In this document: positions 11,486-23,210 of the stretch, one piece after another
Position numbering within the stretch: the first letter of the stretch is position 1
How the letters are laid out: each line of letters opens with the position of its first letter
DNA from: Tetracentron sinense
Taxonomy: Eukaryota > Streptophyta > Magnoliopsida > Trochodendrales > Trochodendraceae
Length of the DNA: 64,000 bases
Reading direction: 5' to 3'
Assembly (NCBI GenBank): GCA_015143295.1
Contig: CM026562.1
Span: 5,246,639 to 5,310,638 of the forward strand
Program-made: the position numbers and the translations under genes
Notes under the pieces: model-generated
What the model was told of the DNA's origin: nothing
The model's input: only the letters and a program-made list of their open reading frames with translations
The model's database searches: none

Positions 11486-11722
11486 AACTCACATGTGAGA
11501 ATCTTGTTCGGAGCTGTTGTCTAGAGGAAGAAGATTACATTAGACGGAAAACCTGGGTTTCACACAACCCTATTTAAGGTAAGGGGATACTAGAACTACC
11601 TCGTATGCGGTCACATGTGAGAATCTTGTTTGGAGTTGTTGTCTAGAGGAAAATGATTACATTAGACAAAAAACATGGGTTTCACACAAGATATAAGGTA
11701 AGGGGATACTAGAACTACCTTG
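11486..11722. repeat. Tandem duplication, about 121-bp unit
   Basis: Two copies carry CACATGTGAGAATCTTGTT, TTGTCTAGAGGAA, GATTACATTAGAC and GGGGATACTAGAACTACCT. The first is slightly longer. No coding frame is conserved. Confidence 0.75.
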
Positions 11723-11904
11723 CAAGGAAAGTACAAAAGATCTCACAGAGAACTAACCTTTGTTGTCCCTAGACCATAATCACGCATCCCTTAGGACAAG
11801 GACAGGGACGACTTTGAGACGATTAAGTAGGCAAAAAAATTGAAAAACAAGCAAACATCACAACTCAAACTCATCTCTGCTAAATAACTTTTATGGTTGT
11901 ATGA

Positions 11905-11906
<2 letters not shown>

Positions 11907-11955
<49 letters not shown>
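11907..11955. repeat. Compound microsatellite (AT)n(AG)n
   Basis: About 11 AT units pass directly into about 13 AG units. The nearby minus-strand open frame rich in Leu-Ser and Tyr-Ile is an artefact of this repeat. Confidence 0.95.
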
Positions 11956-12279
11956 AAGTTCATTATTTCCCCTCCAAAAAAAAAGAATAGAGACGAGCTT
12001 CACTTGATCAACTAGATCGGATTGGTCTATGGGTGGGCAAGAAGAAAGAAACCTATGTTGCATTATACATTTCGTACTTCACATTGTTGTCTCTCTCTTT
12101 TGCTTCGAGTCAATTACAAGTGTCAGAAACTAGCAAAAATGTGAGATTTGCCAAACCATAAACATAGAATCCATACTCAACAATATATTTAAACAATGTC
12201 AAGAGAATAATTACATTTCCATTATAATAAGCACTGGAGTGCATATACAATGTGATATCTTATGATTAATACCATAGTT

Positions 12280-12765
12280 CAAAAACTCGAAAACTCAACT
12301 CGACCCGAAAGTTTGCAGGTCGAATGACTCGAAAAAAAACTCGACTCAATCGACTCGGAAATATATATATATAATTAAATATAGATAAAAAAAATTTATA
12401 TTATAAAATAATTTCTAATTTATACAATTCTACTACAAACTTAAAATTTTAAAACAGTCCTAAAGTAATTGTAATGCTAAAAGCCGAAAACCAATCCTAA
12501 TTTTAGTAATTATAATGTTATTGTTAATTTCATGTATAAGAATCTTCTTCTTCACGAATGAGACCTCAATATGGGTTGAACGGGATTTTTTTTTAAAAAG
12601 GCATCTATGTCCTAGAGTAACTCGGCCGAGTCTTTAGGGTAGAATAACTCAGCCCAACTTGACCGAGTCACTTGAGTTACTCGGGGAAAAAGGAGTTAAC
12701 GAGTTTTTTTGGCGAGTTGACTCGGCCAATTTTTGAGTCGACTCACCAAGTTTTTGTACACTAAT
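12280..12765. mobile_element. Short non-autonomous element rich in ACTCG/CGAGT words
   Basis: The left side carries repeated ACTCGA/CGACTC words and begins near TTCAAAAACTCG. The right side carries the inverted words (GAGTCGACTCACC, AAGTTTTTGTACAC). The arrangement resembles the hAT derivatives in this window, but no target duplication was identified. Confidence 0.45.
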
Positions 12766-12949
12766 TTGTATCATAACCTATAGACAAGGATATAAATGAA
12801 TGTAGGGCTTTCTAGGATGCTCCATTCGGTTATTTAAAATTTACGCATACCCCCTCTATTTTTACACTTACAAATACCCCCTTTAGAAATAAACACGCAT
12901 CTTCTTGTAATGACTATTTTGCCCTCTGATATCAAACCTAAGACCTTTT

Positions 12950-13600
12950 AGAGAATGTATTATGTTTCAAGGAGCATCTAGGTTGATGCTCCATACACTT
13001 TTTTTTTTCAACCGTAACTCTACATCGTATCCACTCAAATTGTTGACCATTCTCTTTTATTCTATTATTTTATTAAAGAGTTTAAATATGAACTAGAACT
13101 CTGGATTTTCACGAACTCTAGAGCTCCCAAAACATGCCTTGTTTCAAAGGTTTTTTTGGTAAATATAAGTAGTGTAAGGACATTTTTGCCCATAAATTTT
13201 AGTACTTTATATATATAATATATTGTAAGGACATTTTTGCCCATAAATTTTAGTACTTTATATATATAAGTTATGGGAGCTCCAAAAATCCAAATGTTTG
13301 ATTCTATTTAAACTCTTTATAAAATAATAGAGATTAAGTGAAGAGTGGCTCAAAATATTAACTCTATTTTTTGTATGGATGAGATCAACTACTTTGTTAA
13401 ATGGGCGACCAAATGATTCCATCAAATGATTGATTCACACCATATATTCCCTCACTAAATTCTTCATTTCTTCTACATAAAAGTATCAAATATATTTTTC
13501 AACAAATTGAACAGTTTGATCTAAAGTTATGGTCTCAATGTCAAGGAAGATGCATAATGAGCATCAATTTTGATGCTCCTAAAAACATTATGCATACCCT
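12950..13600. mobile_element. Long foldback (inverted-repeat) element
   Basis: The left arm includes ATTATGTTTCAAGGAGCATC, then CTATTATTTTATTAAAGAG, TTTAAATA and GAGCTCCCA. The right arm has the inverted series TGGGAGCTCC, TATTTAAACTCTTTATAAAA, TAATAG and GATGCTCCTAAAAACATTAT. Arms of roughly 150 bp or more surround a short centre holding a tandem duplication. No coding region is present. It could be a long-TIR MITE. Confidence 0.6.
13160..13268. repeat. Tandem duplication, about 52-54-bp unit, in the foldback centre
   Basis: GTAAGGACATTTTTGCCCAT followed by AAATTTTAGTACTTTATATA occurs twice in direct succession. Confidence 0.85.
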
Positions 13601-14591
13601 CTCCAGTACACCATACATAGTACCTCCTTTTTTTATTGGTAATACACCATATATACCTCCTTAGTGGTCTAATCTTAACACAAGGGGTATAATAGTCTTA
13701 TTAAAACCTTTAAATAAAGTGTATTACTTGAGTGCCAGAAAACCAAAAGGGCTGATTCCTAGTATCAGAAAACAAAAGGGCTATTCCTAAATGTCAAATA
13801 AAGGAGGGTGTTATTCCTAAAGAGCCCATGAATGTAAATAGGAATTTACTTACCTCCTAGAGACTTTCTATAGGATGAAATAGAGCGAGCTCGTATATAC
13901 ATGGTAGGATTTTAATTTGACTTAAAGGATATAAAAGACGAAAGAAAATCTGTAAGTGTCAAAACAAAATTTGGAGAGCAGCAAAATCTGAGGCATGTTT
14001 GATGTAGTACTTAACACATTTGGAAATAACTGTCTAAAATATCAAGAGGCATCTATGCTTAGAAATGTGTTAAATTCTTTGAATTGGAAAGTTTATTGAA
14101 CCATTCATTATATTTAAGAAGTGCAATTTACGCCCTTAAGAGCTAAATATTAGCCTACCTAAATATTTAACCTATGCATGCGATTAATTACCTATTGGTC
14201 TATGCCACACTCCCAAAAATAAGCCTGATCGAGGAAACAGCCACCTTCAATAGTACCTATGTTAAATCCAATTATCCATAGCTGCAAAACAATTAATTCA
14301 AAATCCATACCATAATAGCACTGATCAGTTCATCCTAAAGAGGCTGTATAACTGTATAAGGGATAGAATCTACTTTGAAGAATATAAGGCTGCACTTTAT
14401 AAATTCTTAATTGTTCAAGGGAGGTATCACGTCACAAGAAAAGAGAGAGAACAAGCCACTAAACTTCTCCAATCCATACCACAACGGCACAACCTAAATT
14501 GGACTAAATCCTCTTCTTTTCCAACTTGTCATGAACTCCACTTGGGAGTTCCTCAATCACCTAGGTCACACCTTAAAAACATGCGTCAATA
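13601..14591. other. Intergenic, no gene or clear element seen
   Basis: AT-rich DNA without a convincing coding frame. Words such as GTATTACTTGAGTGCC and AACAAAAGGGCTATTCCTAA suggest old repeat debris, but I could not define boundaries. Confidence 0.4.
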
Positions 14592-14599
14592 CCCCCCAT

Positions 14600-15412
14600 G
14601 AGTGTTACCTAGGCACTTTAGTTTTCCTAAATTTTGTCGTGCCGACACTTCGACACGACACTCTTTGGTACGTGCCTACACTGTAACAAAAAACTCCGTT
14701 TTTTTTTCAAAAATTCACGAATTATTCACTCATTTTTCCTTTACTAAATTATTCACCAACTTATTGGCGAATTATTCGCGAATTTTACGAAATATTTTCT
14801 CAAAATTGGCAAAAGAAATACTTGTTTTGTATATTTTTTAATCAAACTATTTGGTATATTTTTATATTTATTAATATATTTTTATTTGTTCAAAATTTTT
14901 CCCGAATTTTTTCCGAACTTGACCTCTGCCGAATTATTCCCGAACCCCGACTTTATCACTATGCATGCCTATACCATGTCATGGTGACGTCAATATTATG
15001 ATTAGACAAGCGGTGCTTCAAGTATGTCGTGTCATTTTAAAAATACAATTGTTAGGAACTTTTTGACAAGTTGTGTTGCCTTTTCGAAAACATAGAAGAA
15101 ATTTTACTAGAAGAGTAGCAGCAGCAACGATCAATATGTACGTCTCTCTCTCTTCTGTTGCTGATTTCTAATCTATGAGTATTTTTTATAACTTAGGTAT
15201 ATACTTTTTTTTTTTAATTGGGGCCAGGTGATCTCTTTTTCTATTATAATTATAATTTAAAATATTTGAATTACAATAAATATATATATATAATCATTTT
15301 TTAAAATATTGTACGTCTGTGCCGCCGTATTAGGATTTTCAAAGTTTGCCGTGAAAAACACCTCTAGACACCTAGACACTTGGCACCCATACCACGTGCC
15401 TAGGTAACACTG
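14600..15412. mobile_element. hAT-superfamily MITE, 813 bp, perfect 8-bp TSD
   Basis: The left end GAGTGTTACCTAGGCAC pairs with the right end GTGCCTAGGTAACACTG, 16 of 17 positions. Identical 8-bp copies of CCCCCCAT flank the element at 14592-14599 and 15413-15420. The interior has no transposase. Subterminal regions carry CCGAATTATTC/GAATTATTC words in multiple copies. Confidence 0.88.
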
Positions 15413-15797
15413 CCCCCCATCCCTTGAAAGTTGTTCAACTCAACAATTGTTAAGTTGTTAAACGTCAACAACCACTAACTTAAGGATTCTCTTTTGATTT
15501 TGAGTATTTACAGTGGCAAGATCCCAACACATTTTCATTTAGAAAAATAATTTCAACTCCACTAAATATTCTTTTCATGTCTTTCTCATTCGAAAAGGAC
15601 TTTCTATTCTTCCCAACATCTTGTATAGGAAATGAATAGTTTCAAAAAATGCACAGTTACCAAAGCGATAAGCGTTAAGCAAAAGGAGAAGATGAGTGAT
15701 TAGGTTTAGGGTTTGGATGAAGAGTTTAGGTTTTCGAGTTTAGGGTTTGAGAGAGAATAAGAAGAGTGTAGGTACCCAATTTTTACACCCTCCCTAA

Positions 15798-16085
15798 TCA
15801 TGGTTAAAAACATTAACCATGGTTAAAAACCTTAATCATGGTTTACCTAACCAACCCTAGGTCAAACCCTAGTCAAATCCTAGGTCAAACCCTAGAAGCA
15901 ACCTTAGGTCAAACCCTAGGTCAAACCCTAGTCAAATCCTAAGTCAAACCTTAGAAGCAACCCTAGGTCTAACCCTAGATCTAACCCTAGATCTAACCCT
16001 AGTCAAATCCTAGGTCAAACCCTAGGTCTAACCCAAATCAAACCTTAGGTCTAACCCTAGGTCCAATCCTAACCTAGCCTAGCCC
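15798..16085. repeat. Telomere-like minisatellite inside the LTR
   Basis: Dozens of bases are built from GGTCAAACCCTAG, AGTCAAATCCTAG and GGTCTAACCCTAG variants, resembling degenerate CCCTAAA repeats. It is preceded by tandem TTAACCATGGTTAAAAAC units containing a perfect palindrome. Its position wholly within the LTR argues against a relic chromosome end. Confidence 0.8.
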
Positions 16086-16155
16086 TAGTCTAGAAATTGC
16101 CATGGGCCCATAATCCAAGCCAAGCCAAGCCCAACCCCAAAATTCAAATATTTTG

Positions 16156-17439
16156 AAATGTCGGTAAACAGTTTACCGACATTTTCTTTTTTAAGAAAAT
16201 TTGTACCGCGTGCAAGGCATTTAACATGGGCCAGACCCATTTTTAGTAAAAATCCAGAAATGGCGGTAGAAATTCTACCGCCATTATCTTTTTAGCCTTG
16301 CAGGGAATGGTGGTACTGGAATTACCGCCATTCCAGAGTTTGCGTGAAAACAAACTCTACACACACCTTGAGTTACCTGATCAGCCTCCCACGACTCCTA
16401 AGCCTCTCAGCAACCCTCCTACGATTTCCCTCCTTGTCCCAAGTCCCTCCTCCTATTAATACAGACCCCTTCCCAAGCTCTTCTCTAATGCCAAATTATC
16501 AAGAAGAAAACCCTGTAGGATTCCAATCTCCCAGCTCATAAATCCTGTAGGAATTCAAAAGACCCTCTCACTTGCAGCATTCAGCCACTGGGAATAAGGA
16601 TCAGACCTAAGAGACAGCTTGAGCTATCCCTCCTCATACGGCCACCTTCCCCAAGTTGTTTAATTGTAGCCTTCATTCTTCTGGGAGCTTCAAAAATATA
16701 GAAGAACAAAGGGTAGGACCCTCACCCTCACTTCTTTTTCTATCTCATTTTCCATCTGTTTGGGTTTCCCAAGTCTATTTCCAGGGACCTGAGTTCTCTC
16801 TTTGCAGAAGCTTGGAGTCCCCTATCTAATCCACGTATGGGATAGTGGACCCAATGAGAAGCCCAAGACCCTAACCCCGTGATTTTCTATTCATACTTAG
16901 TACTCCTCAGGTCTTCTAGAGCATCTCTAAACCATTGGGAATGCTATTGTAGTACCACAACTCAAAAGCCAAGGAGTAAAATCAAGAACTGGAGAAGATC
17001 CAGAATGGCGGTAATCTCAGTACCGCCATTCCGGACTTCTGGCCTATGCGCCCTTTTATTGAGCCCTGGTCCTCCCCAGGGCCTGGGATTGGTCCCTAAG
17101 AGCCTCCTATGATCCCTCTGATCATCCTATACTCACCAAACCCCTCCAACTATGGTTAAACAGGGCAAGAGTGGACATTGCCCAGAATGTCAGTATTGAG
17201 TTTACCGACATTTTGGGGTATTCTAATTTTTGATAAAAAGGTTAGCACAGGCCCAGGGCCTATGCCAGACCCTGAATAGCTCTAAGGGTCCAGGGACCCT
17301 CTGGGTATCACCCCTGACCTACCCCTTGCCTACAAAGCCATTTCCAGGAAAAGTCTGGAAATGGCGGTAGAGCTTCTACCGTCATTCCAATTCTGCAAAG
17401 AACTGGAATTGGCAGTACTGCAATACTGCCAATTCCAGT
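16156..17439. repeat. Seven related palindromes in the LTR (AATGNCGGTA core)
   Basis: Inverted repeats share an AATGGCGGTA-like arm. They lie at 16156-16184 (14-bp arms, 1-nt spacer), 16259-16285 (13-bp arms, 1-nt spacer), 16304-16334 (12-bp arms, one wobble), 17003-17031 (11-bp arms), 17181-17217 (wobbles), 17356-17389 and 17402-17439 (16-bp perfect arms). Arm sequences differ between copies (ATGTCGGTA, ATGGCGGTA, TTGGCAGTA) while the partner arm changes with them. Confidence 0.9.
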
Positions 17440-18159
17440 CTTCTGTAATTGAGGCCTTGCAAAAGGCCCAAACCTAGTAGGAGGCCACTCTAGGCCCTAC
17501 CATGCTCTCTGGGCCCACCTCCGACCTGACCAGACCCTTAATTGGGGTTAATCTTAACCCCGATTAACTTTTAACCATAGTTAGGCCGTCTAACTTGGGA
17601 AAATCTAGAAAAACTCTAAAAAATCTGGAAAATGCTAAAATGGATTTTTAGAAATCTGACTTTGGCCCTTTTAACCATTGTCAACAGTTTTAACCATAGT
17701 TAGCCCCTTAATCATGGTCAAGCAATTAAATCATACCCTAGCCTCCAGGCTAAAACCCCAAGCCACTTCAGTACACACGCACACTCCCCTCAACCCCAAA
17801 ATGGGTTAAAGTGCCGCTCGAACTACGCTTGGTTTAATCTTGCTTCGACGGGTACGTAGACAACCCAACCCAGGTTCGACCCTAGTTAGGCTTTTCTCTT
17901 TCTTGGATTAATATACTCTAAACACTTAAGCATTTTCACTAATTTTAATTTAACTTGGCTTAAACATAAGGAGTAGGTAACCGTCTTGGACGGGGGACCC
18001 TGGGTGCCTAAACCGTCCCCGGGACTTAATCGAATCGCTTACCCTGACTCTAATTGATACTATTAACCTTAATCTAAAATCCCGGCACCTATCCCCCTAG
18101 AACGAATAGGTGGCGACTCTCGGACAAAACTGGGTGGGCGAAATCCGTGCTCACAACTC

Positions 18160-18177
18160 TGGCGACTCTGCTGAGGA
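18160..18177 (+). promoter_or_regulatory. Candidate tRNA primer-binding site
   Basis: TGGCGACTCTGCTGAGGA starts 5 bp after the LTR end and opens with the TGG expected opposite a tRNA CCA tail. Tat/Ogre elements often use an arginine tRNA, but I did not verify the tRNA match. Confidence 0.6.
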
Positions 18178-18973
18178 TATGATAAGGATCAACCCGGAAC
18201 CTAGGTTGAAGCCAAATTAACCTCAAAATTAATCAAAATACCTAAATATTTAGCCTAATACTAATTCATTCATTTCTTGGGTGTATTTTGTAATGTGCAT
18301 TCCATTCATATCGCATAGTCAGGCTTATTACACTTACGGTTGTTAGATGACTATCCTCAATGACAGAAACTTAACAATCTTGGAGGTCAGCGGAATTACG
18401 TCTATTGGATGATTATCCTTAAGGAAGGATTTTGAATGCTCCCACTTACACCCATCGTCCCTTTTCAAGTATGTTCTATACTAGGGAGTCGCATATACGG
18501 TGTTAAATGACCCTAATCCCTTTAGGAACACCTGCCTCCCCCAGCATCTTACATATAGCTAGGCAGAGGTATAGCCTACAAGCCCGTCAGGAGGGATACT
18601 CTAAACCCTAACCTTCTTGTACCCTATACCTGCCCCAACCATGGTTGAGAATCAGATAAACACCCATTCAGGGGAATGTAATAGGTCATACTTGTGCTTG
18701 TAATAAAATACATCGGACCCTGTGTCCCGACACCGCATATGGGGTTGAAAATCCCAGGTAGACAGGACTTGATAAACCTATCCTAGCCTTGACCTAATAA
18801 GCCCCCGGTTCCCAACAACCCGGGTAAAGTATACTGGACCTCTATTCGTCTACCCTATCAAATCACATGTGCCATGTCACACCCAATCAAAATCAAAATT
18901 CAAAAAATAATAATAAATCATCTGCATTTTGCATCCACAGTGCACTCACAGAATCTGTCTCTATCTCAGGTAG

Positions 18974-20290
18974 ATGGCAAGACCTCCAGGGACTGTTAAG
19001 TCAATTGACCAACCGCCACGGCTCTTGCATTTGACATCTCAGGCGGCATATGATACCAACCTTCAAAGGACAATTGAAGCCCTCACTTCCCATCAGTGCT
19101 TTGTTTCAGGGCAGTACTACCGAATGGAGTTCATCCTAGACCTGTCCATGGTCAAGCCAGATTAGCGCCTCTTAACCGCCACCATCCAGTGTTGGAACCC
19201 AACCTATATGGTGTTCTGTATCGGTAAAAATGAACTGTGTCCAACATTGGAAGAAATTTTGCGCATCTTAGACCTGGCCATGGATGGCAAAGGTATAGTG
19301 TCACGCTACAAGACAACGTACAAGGCAGACCTCGTGAGATTTTTGCATGTTAAGCATGTATGCTTGAAGCGTGACCTGATGGCTCACATAACAGGATACC
19401 GATAAGTTTTTTATGGGATCAGTACAGCTACAAATGGGACCCTGAAAGTATAGCATCTAAACTGCCCGGTCTCAACACCTTTGCACTGATAGTCATGTCT
19501 CAGCTGGTTTTCCCCAAGTGTCTCAACCTTGTCGATTCCGTGCTCATAGGAATCATCCAGGACATGCGCGGCTCAATTACAGTCATCCCAATCTTCCTTG
19601 TCGAGCTTCTTAGAGCCCTTAACCGCGCCTCAGACTGCCAAAATGGCATCTTCCATGCCAGTGCACCTTTACTACAGCTCTGGCTAGTGGAGCACCTGCA
19701 TACCATTATCACAATATCAACCAACCTCCACGGGTCCTACAATATGCTCTGGAAATACTCTCAGAACCAGTCAGAAGTTGTGTCCACAAACGTCAAGACT
19801 CTCTATCAGCTCCTTCAAAACCTGACGGAAGAGCAGATCGCGTGGAAATGCAAGTGGCTGATCCTGAAATAGCTACCCTATGTTGTCGTAACAGGAAGGA
19901 GATGTATGATCCTTGCTGGTCTAACCGGTTTAGCATAATATGTTCCAATCCGGGTTCTCCGACAGTTCGGACTTCCACAGCACATCCCGGTAATAGACGA
20001 GCTGGGAAATTGTCACGTCGACTTTACTGCTCAATCAGAGTGCTTGACCCGACGCTTACAGTCTGATTGGCAAAGCTTCAGAGGAGATACATGACCAGAT
20101 TTTGTGGCTACAACAGGACCATCTACCAGGCCAGAATACCTGCTTTGGGCAGAAAACCCTAATTTTCCAACTGGTATGCCCGCATCGAGAGAGGTACCGA
20201 CACCAATCTCGGCACCTTCAAAAGGGACCATACCTATAACCGAGATGGTCATCCTTTCGAGAGACATTTTCTTAGAGAGATAGCTCCCGA
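18974..20290 (+). pseudogene. DUF7745-like N-terminal region of a Tat/Ogre polyprotein
   Basis: Broken frames encode, in order, a segment with VFCIGKNELCPTLEEILRIL, one with GSITVIPIFLVELLRALNR followed by FHASAPLLQLWLVEHLH, and one with CHVDFTAQSE and GPSTRPEYLLWA. These are the usual landmarks of the plant retroelement-associated DUF7745 family, found upstream of gag in Tat-type elements. At least three in-frame stops and frameshifts (near 19165, 19403, 19870) disable it. The molecular role of this domain is not established. Confidence 0.65.
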
Positions 20291-20888
20291 TCCGGGGGCA
20301 AAGAAGAAGTTAAGAGGAGCGTAACAGGCGCACAGGCACCACAAAGCACAGCGGGACCTCGAGCTCCGGACAGCGCAGGAAAGGATAGAGTAGCTCGAGC
20401 AAACAATTCAATCTCTTCAGAAGAGGCGAAAATGCGATGCTCAAGAAACAGCCATCATTAGAGCTCAGCTCCATTTTTATCAAGAGCAACTAGACAGTGC
20501 AAAGGTTGAGATGACCGCTCGAATCTACCAGTTCGGATCCCACAAGTTCGGACCTCCAATAGCAAATCATGGGCCTCAACAAAGTGCCTCGGCCACTTGA
20601 CTTTACCATCCCTGACGGGTCTGCCTAGGAGCGAGTCTTTTTCCTTTTTCTTGTGTCGCAATCCTGTACACCACAATCATGCATCAATGGAAAATCATTT
20701 TTGGTATCCTCATTTCTGCAAAAGCATACATATTAATGTTTAACCGCTACATTCTTTTTCAGTTACATGAACCGACCAATGACTGCAATTCTCGCAGAAA
20801 CAGTTGCCCTAGACGCAATCTTGATAGAAGCTCTGGTCACGGGAGAAGCACCCAGCATCTCTCCGCCCAGAAACCATTTAGAATCAAT

Positions 20889-22640
20889 GGCAGAGTCGTC
20901 AGACAAGCAACAGTAGACCAATGAGATTCTACAGTCTAATGATCGAGACATTACAGCAATTCAAAGCAAGCTTGATAGTGTTCTGGAATCCCTAAGGATT
21001 CTAATTGGGTCCCAACCTGATAACCCATCTACCCGAAACCCTATCGGAGAGTACTCAAAACAGCCTATCCAGAGCCTCAAGCTACCTCGATCACCATCCC
21101 TAACCCAGGTTCCGCATCAGGCGGAGGAGAAGGAGACTACAGACAATACGATGGGGTAGATCAGCCCAAGGCATCCAATGTCAATTATGTCAGGCCATTA
21201 TCTTCCGACCCTATGCAGTCCCTCAGGGACCAATATGAAGAGATTAAGCAAATGAAAGAGGAAATGAGAAGAATGAAGGGGGCATCCTCCGGCTCCAGCC
21301 TGTCATTAGAAGACTTGACCTTCTCATCTGGAGATGTTCCCTCGAGTTTCAAGGTACCCGATTTCAAGAAATATGGTGGCACAGGCTACCCAAAACATCA
21401 TCTACAACTATATATGGGGAACATGATCCAGCACAACAAAAATCAGCCTCTCCTCATTCAATATTTCCAGAAAAGTCTGAAAGGGGCAGCCCTAGCATGG
21501 TGGATGTCTGTGGATAAGCATCAAATCAAGACCTGGCAAGACGTCGTTGATCTCTTTGTGGAACAATATTTTTTCAACCAGGAACTCCGGCCTCAGAGGA
21601 GCTAACTGGAACAAATAAGTCAACGTAACAATGAATCTTTCATGGAGTACGCTGCCCAATGGAGAGAAATGGCAACCCGAATACCTTCTCCGATCCCCAA
21701 GGACGAGTTGGCAAATGCTCATGGGAACTCTAAAGCAGCAATATTCTACCCTGATGGTAACTTTACCTGTCGTAGACTTTGACACAATTGTCAAGACTGG
21801 GGCCCGCATCATGGCCGCCATCAAAAGTGGTGTTATCCACTCCAGTCTAGGGCTTGCTCCACCTTAAAAGGCAACACCAGTCAACAGGAACAATGGTCAG
21901 AGAGACCAAAAAAGGAAAGAAGAAGTACAAATGGTGACTCTCGTAGCACCAATCAGGTTGCCAGCTCCGGCCACTCAGCCAAAACCACAGCAATCCGCAA
22001 ACACCCGTCCTGCCTCGATAGAACTAGGGGCAAAATCGTCAGCAGGACAAACCACCCTGGAATTTCACCCCTCTACCATATACACTCAGTCAACTCTTAG
22101 ACTTTCTGACCAAGTAGGGACTTCTCACTCTAAAAGACCCTCCTCCCCTTCTTACACCAGCCAAACAAGGTCGGAATTACCAAACTAACCACCACTGCGC
22201 CTTTCACCAAAGCCTCGACCATGCAACAGACAGTTGCATCGGCCTAAAGTACGTCATCCAAGATCTATTAGATGAAGGGAAGGTTAAATTGGCCCCAGAG
22301 AATACCAGTATCAATCAGGCTCCTCTGCCCCCACATCAAGGACAAGTAAATTTTATTGAGTGGGAAAAGCCCAGGGCAGACCAGCCAGGTCCCAGCTTAC
22401 CTGCAATGAACGACGGTATAATCCAACCCTCATACCGGCCTCCTGTTGTAATCCCACTCCCCCAGTCAAACATCCAAACCATCCACTCTCCAGTTCAAAT
22501 CCCCTCTCTACAGCCAGATGTAGAGAAAATTGTCTACACTAACTCTTGCCCAGCTAACTGGCATACTGCCCCAGTACAACCCTCTGCCCCTACCGTACCT
22601 TTCAAAATCCCCTACATCCCATCTCCGGCTATACCTTAGA
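20889..22640 (+). pseudogene. Retrotrans_gag-like gag protein, broken
   Basis: After a coiled-coil-like start (MAESSDKQQ, stop, then SNDRDITAIQSKLDSVLESL) a gag domain appears at about 21213-21605. It has FKKYGGTGYPKHHLQLYMGN, LLIQYFQKSLKGAALAWWM and TWQDVVDLFVEQY, the hallmarks of Ty3 gag capsid. A Pro/Gln/Ser-rich linker (about 21930-22640) follows, with a DVEKIVYTNSCPANW segment near its end. An acceptor-like pyrimidine tract and CAG precede it near 20760, where Ogre-type elements can carry an intron. Stops occur at 20912, 21602 and 22186. Confidence 0.7.
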
Positions 22641-22820
22641 CTGTGTACCTGCCCCTCATTCTCAATGATAACGCCCCACCATTGAGTAGATAATTTTAAT
22701 TTAATATGCAAAATTAAGAAAAAAATATTTAAATTTAATAAACAAACAAAAGCATTAACACTAAATGCATAATATGCATGTAAATACAAATTTATCAACT
22801 TTAATTAAGGTATTCTAATA

Positions 22821-23202
22821 CAGTGTTACAAATCTCGTTATCGGGTTTTTATCGGTCGAAGTTTTTCACGGGAGATTTTCAAATCTGAATTTTTTTCGGG
22901 TATTTCTCACCCTAAATCTCGGCAATGATTAGAAAAATATATTGAAATTATAGAAAATAGTCATAAATATTACCAAGTTATAAATTAATAAAACAACAAC
23001 ATTGTGTATTTCTCATTATATTATTAAAATCTCGGTTAAATTTCGGCTAAATCTTGCAAGATATACATGATAAAAAGAGAAAATAATATTTCTCTCGAGA
23101 TTTTTAAAATATCGCGATAAAAATGGAGTTTTAAACTTTAGATATTTTTCTCGTTTTTTTCTCGAGAGAAATTGGGTATTTCTCGGGATATTTGTAACAG
23201 TG
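22821..23202. mobile_element. hAT-superfamily MITE, 382 bp, 8-bp TSD (7 of 8)
   Basis: It starts CAGTGTTACAAATCTCG and ends CGGGATATTTGTAACAGTG, inverted with few mismatches. The flanks TTCTAATA (22813-22820) and GTCTAATA (23203-23210) match at 7 of 8 bases. The interior is dominated by TCTCGG/CTCGAGA words. Confidence 0.82.
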
Positions 23203-23210
23203 GTCTAATA

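Larger units (their letters stand above)
15767..18155 (+). repeat. 5' LTR of the Tat/Ogre-like element
   Basis: The start TGTAGGTACCC and the end GTGCTCACA give TG...CA termini. The end is fixed by the primer-binding site at 18160. The LTR holds a telomere-like CCCTAG-rich array and seven related palindromes, both listed separately. The second LTR needed to confirm the start is absent. Confidence 0.7.
15767..22690 (+). mobile_element. Truncated Tat/Ogre-like Ty3 retrotransposon: 5' LTR plus gag region
   Basis: A 2.39-kb LTR (TG...CA), a primer-binding site 4 bp after it, a DUF7745-like N-terminal region and a Retrotrans_gag-like domain follow one another in canonical order. The copy then stops near 22690 in unrelated AT-rich DNA, before any protease, RT or integrase. 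No 3' LTR is visible. The many stops in the coding part show long inactivity. Confidence 0.75.

Noticed and set aside
11791..12063. 90-codon minus-strand open frame
   Set aside because: It is created by the (AT)n(AG)n microsatellite (Leu-Ser and Tyr-Ile runs).
12280..12765. Confirmed hAT element
   Set aside because: Inverted words are clear, but I found no matching 8-bp duplication at any plausible boundary, so it is kept only as a probable element.
15798..16085. Relic chromosome end (interstitial telomere)
   Set aside because: The repeats are degenerate and lie inside an LTR with defined ends and a downstream primer-binding site.
21492..21824. Minus-strand 110-codon frame
   Set aside because: It is the antisense shadow of the gag domain on the plus strand.
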